Shown: in pieces, positions 55,741 through 64,000 of the stretch
Layout: each line of letters opens with the position of its first letter
Position numbering within the stretch: position 1 is the first letter of the stretch
Source of the DNA: Phymatolithon calcareum
Taxonomy: Eukaryota; Rhodophyta; Florideophyceae; Hapalidiales
Assembly (NCBI GenBank): GCA_977006965.1
Contig: OZ345361.1
Location: forward strand, 1,488,001-1,552,000
Direction: 5' to 3'
Length of the DNA: 64,000 nt
Translations under genes and position numbers: made by a program
The notes under the pieces: model-generated
What the model was told of the DNA's origin: nothing
Databases searched by the model: none
The model's input: the letters and a program-made list of their open reading frames with translations, nothing else

Positions 55741-57198
55741 TTGAGAGCGCTTCTTGGCGTCTTCTCCGCCTGTAGCTCTCCTTAGTGGAGAGGCCGTCTG
55801 CAGCGACCGGATCTTTCAAACTGAATAACCATGGATGCAAGATCTTATACCGCTTAAGCTCATCTGATGCTCTAATGCTCCTGTTTTTGTGTGTTTCTTC
55901 GTGTCCGCTTGCGTCACCGCTCGACGCTGGACTTCGTGGACGTATCGCGCTCGCCTTGACATTCGCTATATCACGTCGCTCACTTGTTTACAGTCCAGGT
56001 TCTCAACCATCTTCTATACTACATGCAGTTCCCTAGAAAACGCACAAACTACTGTAAGCAAATACGCGGTGTGGTCAGCAGAAAATCGGAGTAGTTTACC
56101 ACACACAGACGGCCTATGGCACATTTGTTACTAATGTTTTTGACAAGCTCAAGTTGCGTTTCAGACCCTGCGTATGCTGTCTGACTTTGTTTCAGAATTT
56201 ATCTGCCTTCAGTGTTGCAGTCACTTGCGGAAGCCTACCAAAGGCCTACGAACCGCCAGTCGCCTGAGTTTCAGGTTTGGAAATTTGCATTGTAATTAAA
56301 GTGGTGGGCAACTTGGACTTTTTCTATATATTACTCAATCGTGTATTGCCGTCGGAACCTTCACTGTGTTCCCGGCGATGATCTGTTGTCTGTTGAACCA
56401 CGGGTCTCCGAGATAGACCTGCTTTTGCAAAGGCACAAAAATGCTATGAAATTTGCAGTCCTGTAGTCGTATCTAAGACTTCACGAATGCCACTCGTCGA
56501 TAAATGGGTGGATGCGGAAAAAAGTGGGTTGTTCCCAATTTCAAGATATTTCATGATATTGTGATGTCGAATTTTTATAAGTCAGGAGAGCTTGATCATT
56601 GGTTGAAAAGAATGACAATCTACAGTACCAGCTAATACTTCCGGTAGCACTGTGCCGACGAACCGTTTTCTGGACATCACTTAACAAAGTTCAAATGTGC
56701 CGCAGTCCCCTAAATCTCAAGGCCTGCTTCCGCCAGTATCAGATGTGCTTGTCTTGAAAATTCTTAACTTGTTTTGGAAATTTCCAAGGAGTGGGCCTTT
56801 CTTGAGAAAATCGTGAGTTTATTCTCATCGATTTTAAATATATCTACTGATCTCGTCAACAAACTATTCAATGCCGTAAGCATGCGCTGAAGAATACAAG
56901 TCCAAGTTCTGTCCTTTATCTTTCGCAGCTTCTAATAATCTCACAAGACTCGAGAGTGCCGAGCGGGCCTTATTAAACAGTTCACTTTGAACGTTTGCAG
57001 CCTCCGTATCGAGTATTTTCATTTTAATCTGCAACTGAAATACTGCTCGGGCCAGTATCGCTTGTATGAAATTCTGAAGGGAGCTGTAGCCTGACACTTA
57101 TGTATTGAATCAGAGCAATACAGGACCACTATTTTCCTCATTGAAGTGGAGATTATCTCGCAAAGCAAGAGGCAAGAACTGCTTTAGGATAAGAGGTA
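55741..57198. other. Upstream region of the glycosyltransferase gene
   Basis: No confident gene. ORF 56864-57097 (minus, 77 codons) has a helical, Leu/Ala-rich coiled-coil-like composition (MKILDTEAANVQSELFNKAR) and may be a real exon or relic, but no family is recognised. Confidence 0.4.
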
Positions 57199-58272
57199 TT
57201 GCTTTTTCTTACAACCACCGAACATGAAATGAAAGAGGTGCAACTATGGAAACCCTCGACATGTACATCAAGACAGCTCTTGGCCAAGCTGATTTATCTA
57301 GCACTCTGTCTCATGCTACTTGTTGCGATAAGAACGCAGTTTTTAAGTCTTCAATCGATGAAGCGGAGCAAAATTCAAGCGATTGGAAATAGAGTTGCAA
57401 TCGCTGGACACCAAAAATCAAGTTTCATTATAATGACCGCATCAAGCTATCCTTACCGTAATTTCGTTCTTAACATGGCATGTTCTCTGCGAAAAAATGG
57501 GAATCGCCGGCTCTTGGTAGCGTCAATGGATTCAAAAATGCACAAGTTCGCCCAAAATCATGGTATTGCAAGCTTTCTTCTCCCTCTCCAAGAGATAAGC
57601 TCCTTGTCCAAACTTCAGCCTTTCGGCTCAAGATCATTCATCGCCGTCGCAAAACATAAGCTCGTGGCAGCTCGAGCAATACTTCAAGAAGGATTCGACA
57701 TACTGTTTACTGATTCTGATACATTCTGGTGCGCCGACTGTGCGCATGAACTTGCAGGGTATGCGTTCGGGAAGGGAGTTTCAAACTACACATCCGATCT
57801 CGTTGTCCAGCGAAGTCACATCGGAGCATGGCCTATCCATTCGGGGTTGTTCTATGCACGATCAAGTCCTCGAGTTATCGAATTTTTTGACGTCATGGTA
57901 TCCTACAACGGAAGTAGAGCTGATGATGACCAAAACATAATGAATCATCTTCTCTGTCATGCCGAATGGGGCGGCGAACAATTATATGAGACTGCAAGTG
58001 ACGGGACCAACATGAAAAAGGTGTCAAGGTGTTGGTGGGACAAAAAAGTCTCCACTGTCTTTCTGAATACACATCGATTTCCATACGGATGCACACGAGT
58101 AAACGGACGACATCTTTTGGAAAGCAAAGCAAAATTTGTAAAGAAGAAATGTGATAACAAAGAGTTTGGCCTAGTTCACTACAGCTGCCTTGGCGGAGCT
58201 TTTAAAAAGGAAGGAATGAAGGTAAGGGGCTCTTGGATTTTAGATCCGGAAACTGATAAATGTCCTCTATAA
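57199..58272 (+). CDS. Type II membrane glycosyltransferase-like protein, DxD
   Basis: An intact intronless frame of 357 codons. A short cytosolic tail and one N-terminal membrane anchor (about 27-44, LLAKLIYLALCLMLLVAI) precede a lumenal domain. The domain begins with a beta strand SSFIIMTASSYPYRNFVLNM and holds the DILFTDSDTFW motif (DSD at 172-174), the metal- and nucleotide-sugar-binding DxD of the Nucleotid_trans (PF03407, GT77-like) group. Later blocks GAWPIHSGLFYARSS and DDDQNIMNHLL match the acceptor-side 'NxGxFYxR...DDQ' pattern. Its Cys residues may form disulphides. A Golgi role in cell-wall or glycoprotein sugar transfer is inferred; donor and acceptor are unknown. A second ATG (codon 11) is an alternative start. 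Confidence 0.88.
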   Translation: MLFLTTTEHEMKEVQLWKPSTCTSRQLLAKLIYLALCLMLLVAIRTQFLSLQSMKRSKIQAIGNRVAIAGHQKSSFIIMTASSYPYRNFVLNMACSLRKNGNRRLLVASMDSKMHKFAQNHGIASFLLPLQEISSLSKLQPFGSRSFIAVAKHKLVAARAILQEGFDILFTDSDTFWCADCAHELAGYAFGKGVSNYTSDLVVQRSHIGAWPIHSGLFYARSSPRVIEFFDVMVSYNGSRADDDQNIMNHLLCHAEWGGEQLYETASDGTNMKKVSRCWWDKKVSTVFLNTHRFPYGCTRVNGRHLLESKAKFVKKKCDNKEFGLVHYSCLGGAFKKEGMKVRGSWILDPETDKCPL

Positions 58273-58556
58273 ACTTCTTGGAAAGCGATACAAAATGTTG
58301 GGGAGTTGAGGCCCTATCAAATTCAGTCTCAGAAATTATGAGCTGGGGAAGACAAGCAGACGAACGCTGAGATACTGGAAATGATAGACCATCTATCATT
58401 CACTTGCACTTCGAAATTACAATACCATGGCACTCGGTCATCATCATGGTATAAAAGAAGTTTTTAGTTTTTCTAAAATGGACAATGCGGCGCGCTGTGG
58501 CGTAAGGCACGATGCAGAAGGCCCAACATTAGCGGTACTGGAAACAGATCGTACCC

Positions 58557-59918
58557 TTTTCGAAGAAAACCATTTGTCAGAGCAGCCAGGCCAGAGACGG
58601 TGCGGAGGTACAGCGATCTTCTCAGATTTGCCCACCTCAATCCTGCTATCACCTACCTCTTGAGATCATACTCTGCGTGCAGACCACCGATGATGGCATG
58701 CTCACCTCGACAAGATAACTACCACCAGTGACCCGTATGGATCGATACCCATTGTTATGTTTCGGCGCCACAGTCGGTGGCAGCCGGAAAGCGACCACCC
58801 GCGATGACATTCGAGCGTTAATCGGCAATACCAAAGTTTATCTTGGAGCCGCAACCAGTGACAATCAAGGATCAGGCGTTGATCGGCAACACCAAAGACT
58901 GTCTTGGAGCCGCAACTAGTGGCAGTTAAGGAGCGGCGGCGCGCGCGCGATTCCCATGCCGAGCCATGTCGTTCGACACCGTCTCGAGGCGCAACCAGCG
59001 GCATTCGAGAAGCCGCTACGCGCAAAGACGCTCCCGCGACAACCTAAGTCGCCCGGCAGCGCCTGGCCGCCACAACCGGTGGCCGCCTGGAAAAACCGTT
59101 AGGCGCATGACGACCGGGCCAAGAACGCCTTCCAGAAGCTCTCCATGCGACCCTATCATCAGGTAGCGCCGCGCGGCGCCGTGCTGCGACCGGCCGAGAA
59201 TTTGTGCGTCATATTCACAGGCGCGCACACCCGCCAGCGGCTGAAAACGCGGCGCCACACAGCGCAGAGTCAAAAGCTTGCACGACAGTCCCACCGGCGC
59301 GCACAGTCGCCAGCAACTGCTCCAGAGTTCGAGCCTCGCCGATCGAAATGCCTATATCAAGCAGGACGCCGAAGAAACTTGATCTCCAGCACACGCATCG
59401 CAAGCTTGCAGACGCGTTCACACGGAGGCACGCACTTCGGAACGTGCCTGAACCGAGACGTGAACCGCGCGTAAGGCAGCGAACAGCGTAAGGAGCTCTT
59501 TGGTACACCGGCTGTCCTTTTTCCACAAGGACTCGTGGATATCTGATTTCTCGGCGGAAGGTTGACAGGAGAGCTTTTCGAGTTGGCAGCCCGCGTTTTT
59601 TTGTTGATCACCCACCCACCCTTCATAGTCTTTTGTAGTAGTAGTAGTGAAGCTATCGCACGGCTACAACTACGGCAATCCGGTTCTCCGGCAAGCGGTG
59701 CTTGTCCGGGAGGAGGTTCCTAAGAGTTACTGGACGGTGTCCGGGAACTCTAGTAAGGAGAAGCGCGACATTGCTCGCCTTCTCTGGGGCGCTAGACCGT
59801 TGGACGCCGTGAAATCAAAGTCGCCAAAATTTCGGTTTTATGTTTTCGAATAAAACCGCAGATCTTCCTAAAGTCTGTCAAGGCAGGCAGTCTCCAAGCC
59901 TACCTCGCTATCACAAAA
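58557..59918 (+). repeat. Repeat R, copy 3
   Basis: Closest to copy 1, with the same ends and interior. It has an extra subrepeat of about 60 bp near 58860-58920. The short conserved ORF is at 59647-59853. Confidence 0.88.
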
Positions 59919-62671
59919 CATATTGTTTTGATCTGTGACCAGTGAGGAATGTCATCGAGCTAAATTTGCTGAATAACCTCATAGTCGATCTACTTTCCTC
60001 GCAATATGACTGTTTTCGCGCAGTGGTGTTATCGTGATCCGAGTATTTGCCACTATCGATTGTCGTCAGCTCTCGTGGTATAATAGATGTATCTCAACTC
60101 ATTTTTGCTCCCCAGCAACATCATCCTGCGTAAGACTGATACTGTATCAAAACCGCTGTCAATCGAGGTGGTTATTATTAGAAGGGAGATTTCTCGTAAG
60201 ACGAACCATCCATTCGGAGAAATTAAATCGTATTGGAATGTCACAGTTGATTTAGCCTTGTACTCACAATTAGTGTGAGAGCTTACGTCACAGCGTTGCC
60301 AACGAAATTCTCCGCGTTGCTAAATGGCCGTGGACATTCTTGTGGAAACGGTCGTCCCAGAGGCTACCATGCAGCTGACCAGAAAGGCGTGGTTTAAGTA
60401 GGAAGCAATTGATTGTCAATCGGTGGCCTTCTATCTTGGAGGTCAGCACGGACCGCCTCAGTGCTAAGCACAGACTTCACTCCTACGCTACAAGGGACAT
60501 ACCATGAATGGGTAAGCGGACACCCACATGGGGAGGCCAGAAATCTTACCGAAACAGGAAGGCCCATAAGTGAGACTGGGATAATGCATACATCACGAGC
60601 CGGTAAATCTTCCGTGGTCAAGAAAGCAGAAAAGAAGGCAACAATGATGACATGAGAACTCGAGGCTCGCTAACGCGCAGTCCGCGCATGAGGAGCTCAA
60701 GGTAAGTAAGAGAAGGAGAACGGTGGTTAGGCGGGAGCTTGCTTGTTTGCGGACGCACTGTTCGCACACGAAATGCTCCTGAGACCAAGCCGAGATGAAA
60801 GTACGTATTCGTGGTAGCGACAAACGGGGCAACAGGAAGAGTCGTCTCGTACAGCTTGCACAACAAGCAATATAGATGGGCTTAAGACCTCTGCAGACCA
60901 ATGCTAACGACATTTCGGCAAATGATAGAGTCCCGCGATCTACATTCTGGTTGCTCAATGATTCACCCTTCATTTTCCTTGTCGTCACATTCCGTCATTT
61001 CATGTTATCCATCAGGGAACGTACTTTTAGTATTTGAATACTCGCGAAATTTAGCATGAGTATGTGCAACTGGGGTACTAATCTTTACCCTGTAGACGCT
61101 GTTTGTACTGATTGGTTCAGTTTGTAGTATTGAGTACCACAGCGTCCACGTTATTACAACCGAAGCGGCATATGAACAGGTGAGAAGACGTCAACTTCCT
61201 CCGGTTTTTCAAAAACCTCAAAGTCGTGCAGCATAGATGACGTGTAAGAAGTTCGGTCCATCCCCTCGCTGCAAGGCGGACAGGTTGGCGGCATTAATCC
61301 CTCTCTTTACTTTCGTGGTCTTGAAGGAATATCTTCGCGGAATAAGAGGTTTTGTGCGTATATTCTTGCTGTCTCTGATCTGTGGGTTGAGTTGCCGTAG
61401 AGGCAAGACTATATTTAGAGAAGGTTTAGGGTAATGTAGGGATTCATAAGCGGGGAGCTTAGCGGCAATTGCTTTTATGATGTTGATCATGAGGTTGTGA
61501 AAGCGTAGGTAAGAGGAAGATAATGATCCTCTCGACGCAGCCGTAGTGCGCGATCGAAGGTTAAGTACTAAGCATCAACTCTCGATGGGATGCGTTTGCC
61601 ATGGAGCGCCTAACGTTTCCATACCAAGACTTGGGTTTCCCGATATGGAATGTGCGTTCGGACTTTGCCGCGCAAAGCGTTGCACTCACATAATCGAAGT
61701 CGTCGTGCTGGGACATGGGGTTCAGTAGGTGATGAGGAGAAACTGCGGCTTTGGGCAAATATTTGGTGACTCTCGCCATGTTAGAAATCTTGGGGCCTAA
61801 AATCAGATTAGATTCGAGCTTCTGATAGTGGCGAGATCAATGAACGAAGATCACGTGTGAGATCTGGTATTATTATTCTGCTAATTTCGCAGCAATGGCA
61901 AGATCTTGCCGTTATAAAAGCTCGAAAGTCGAATACGTCAAGATCAACTAAGGAGTTTTTCTCCTGATTGATGCACAATCAGATGCATAATTACAGTTAC
62001 TATACGCCTGGTTCCCAACGATGCCACTCTTGAATTGTTTTCCAGGAAGTATCAAGCCTGCTCTACACCCCGGTCATCGCGGCTACCCAGGGCACATTGG
62101 GCTAACTTGGCATTAAGATCCGTTTTGGTCCGCTGTTCATTCTCGCATATCTGCTCAGGATGGAAGTGAGCTTATATTGTCCCTCTCAAGCGCATTTGTT
62201 GTGTCCGCCTAAATTTGCTGGTGGTCTTATTACCATTACCATAAGATGCCACAAGCGTACGTATTGGCCATGAGCCCTGTCGGAAGGTCGACTTTGCCTG
62301 GAGCTCGTCGATTCCATATGCCATGCAAGCATGTTAAGCTATCTACTTACGACGAAGGTAGAAAAGAAATTTGGCCTTGAGATCCTGACGGCAGAGCTCT
62401 TTCGCATTACATAGCCATAGCGTTAGGGTTTCCTGGGTGGAATCGTCTATTGACGAGCGGCAGGCAGAGAAGAAGCGTGTTTACAATTAGATAGCAGGAT
62501 TTATCGCCCTGCCGGAATCTAAGTATTGGAAAAATAGAAGAACTGCTTGCTAGCCCCATAAGGGGAATTGCAGAGATAGGGGATTTACAGCGAACTGCAG
62601 TACAAACACATCTTACTCATTTCCTCATCTTGCATCGTTCACGCCAGCCGCCTCTCTCACAAAAGCAGACT
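59919..62671. other. No recognisable gene
   Basis: About 2.75 kb between repeat R copy 3 and copy D. The ORFs here (for example 60593-60988, minus) lack family resemblance. No helicase-tail fragment precedes copy D, unlike copies A-C. Confidence 0.5.
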
Positions 62672-64000
62672 CTAAACGGTCATATCGTGTTTTAGCTCCT
62701 GTCCGATTTCAAAACCTGGAGGTATTTCCCTCTTAATCAGGTCCTGAGCTGGTATAATCGCTCCTACATGCACCCCTTCATTTTCAAGAGACACTTCTCG
62801 AAACTGGTTGCTTTTTTGAAACTCCGGTTCGAAATAGTTGTTAAACAGTATAGAAACACCGTACTGCCGCACTTCACCGTACTTAATCATTCTATGAAGA
62901 ATGACTTTTCCTTTTCGCACTGGCGAAAGCAGGCAGCTGTTGCGATCATCGAAGATGACACCGGGCCGCTTTATGCTCATTATCATGCGCACGAACTCTT
63001 CTTTTCCCAAAAACCGCTCGAGCTTCTCTGTGTTACTAGACGACAAAATTCCCTGAAGCGCTTCATGAAGAGGCCATTCTGCATAGTACGTGTTGTGCAC
63101 GGTTGTTGCCGTACCGAGGAGAAAGAAAATAAAGAGGGTTACGTAGTGCGGAAGAATTTTGAATAAAGATTCCAGCTTTAGGATCACGAGAGTCACCACT
63201 GCGACGGCACCAGCCACGAATGTCAAAATTGTCACCCATGGCCATTGCCGACGTATGGTAATTTGGGACTCGTCGTAGCTGCTCAAGTATTTGTCCGAAG
63301 TCGGCAGTTTCTCCTCGTCACCTACTGGACACCATGTGAGCCGAGCCTCAGAACAGCTACTGCGATCGAAAACACCGAGAAGATACGCACAAAACCCCTT
63401 ATTGAGCGCAGTGATTCCTTCGATTCCACGGAGAAAAAAAGAGGGATTGAGGTTTGCAATGTTTCCGTCTTCCTGTGAGGTGATCGCTTTGTCAACTAGT
63501 TCCACAGACTTGGCGATAGCACCGCTAGTGTCGATGTGTTGTAGTTGCGACCCGAGAATGAAATATGTCAGAATAATACCGGACAAGCCTTCATACCTGA
63601 TTCTTGAGGGGTTGGCCATGGTAGCCGACACAGGAAACATGTAGGTTCTGGAAAATAGAGCTTCCTTCTCATTCACCATGACGACGTTTCTCGATGCGGT
63701 GTTATGCGATACTTCCAACACCGTGATGGTCTCCTTCTCATCGATAACACGATGAACCCAGTTCACATGCATCGATCCAATGAGTTCGAGTTCCGCCACA
63801 GAAAGAGGAATGACTTCACCATCCAACGACGAAATTTTGCGTCCGAAACGTAATATCGCGCTCGAATTAGTGCCAATAATTAGTTTCCCGTCTTCAATAA
63901 CATTTCGAATTGTGTCTTTTGAAAAAGAGTCCTTGTTCGGTAACAGATAACGCCGGGGCTCAATCTGGACCATTGGAAAAACGCATCGATCGAGTTTCAG
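62672..64000 (-). CDS. Two-membrane-segment protein family, copy D, partial
   Basis: The frame is open from its stop at 62672 to the right edge (about 442 codons), aligning to residues from about 110 to the end of copies B/C. Both membrane segments (WPWVTILTFVAGAVAVVTLV and LFIFFLLGTATTVHN) and the C-terminal blocks FLGKEEFVRM, SPVRKGKVILHRMIKYGEV and FNNYFEPEF are kept. It is clearly more diverged than B is from C, including a different C-terminus (ELKHDMTV). The clean frame despite divergence suggests selection. The 5' end is outside the window. Confidence 0.85.
   Translation of the reverse strand: MKLDRCVFPMVQIEPRRYLLPNKDSFSKDTIRNVIEDGKLIIGTNSSAILRFGRKISSLDGEVIPLSVAELELIGSMHVNWVHRVIDEKETITVLEVSHNTASRNVVMVNEKEALFSRTYMFPVSATMANPSRIRYEGLSGIILTYFILGSQLQHIDTSGAIAKSVELVDKAITSQEDGNIANLNPSFFLRGIEGITALNKGFCAYLLGVFDRSSCSEARLTWCPVGDEEKLPTSDKYLSSYDESQITIRRQWPWVTILTFVAGAVAVVTLVILKLESLFKILPHYVTLFIFFLLGTATTVHNTYYAEWPLHEALQGILSSSNTEKLERFLGKEEFVRMIMSIKRPGVIFDDRNSCLLSPVRKGKVILHRMIKYGEVRQYGVSILFNNYFEPEFQKSNQFREVSLENEGVHVGAIIPAQDLIKREIPPGFEIGQELKHDMTV

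Noticed and set aside
1-64000. CRISPR arrays, rRNA and tRNA genes
   Set aside because: No short regularly spaced direct repeats with unique spacers, no rRNA signature, and no convincing A/B box pair were found; tandem repeats here have adjacent copies without spacers.

Overview
The window is nuclear DNA of a eukaryote. The first gene is split by three short GT-AG introns of 92-102 bp, and almost everything else is transposable elements (TEs), TE relics and a small segmental duplication. No prokaryotic operon, rRNA, tRNA or CRISPR was seen. The organism cannot be named from the sequence. Few short introns, an intronless DxD glycosyltransferase, a DIRS-type element and hAT, MULE and gypsy elements would suit a red alga or another protist. 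That placement is inference.

Host genes. (1) A complete multi-exon DExH RNA helicase of the DHX29/DHX57/plant DExH7 type (44-4771, +). (2) A family of about 551-residue proteins with two membrane segments and no known function, on the minus strand: a broken copy A (5096-5568), intact copies B (14659-16314) and C (19306-20961), and a more diverged copy D cut by the right edge (62672-64000). Copies A-C each lie tail to tail with the 3' end of the helicase gene. Copies B and C have only a helicase fragment there (13906-14314 and 18561-19120), so a block 'helicase tail plus membrane gene' was duplicated. (3) A type II membrane glycosyltransferase-like protein (57199-58272, +).

Mobile DNA by region. 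6.4-13.9 kb: a broken copia element (minus), two near-identical MULE derivatives with 10-bp target duplications, one of them holding a 621-bp hAT MITE with an 8-bp duplication, a 97-bp minisatellite, and a Harbinger-like transposase fragment. 17.2-23.0 and 58.6-59.9 kb: three copies of an unclassified 1.1-1.4 kb repeat (R). 23.4-24.0 kb: a non-LTR endonuclease relic. 25.4-30.7 kb: three copies of a second unclassified repeat (S). 29.9-32.5 kb: a decayed gene with a ParB-like domain followed by a beta-class N4/N6 DNA methyltransferase domain, interrupted by an S copy. 35.3-39.6 kb: a decayed DIRS-type tyrosine-recombinase retrotransposon. 42.4-43.9 kb: an internally deleted hAT transposon. 44.8-55.7 kb: a nested stack in which a non-LTR element is split by a complete 7.7-kb Ty3/gypsy element (5-bp target duplication), itself holding a MULE (10-bp duplication) and a Harbinger-like element (3-bp duplication).

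The genes do not form a pathway. The main story is insertion, duplication and decay around three host gene families. The most unusual pieces are the ParB/methyltransferase relic, the duplicated two-membrane-segment family, an intact two-zinc-finger ORF ahead of gag in the gypsy element, and two long palindromes upstream of copy B that copy C lacks.
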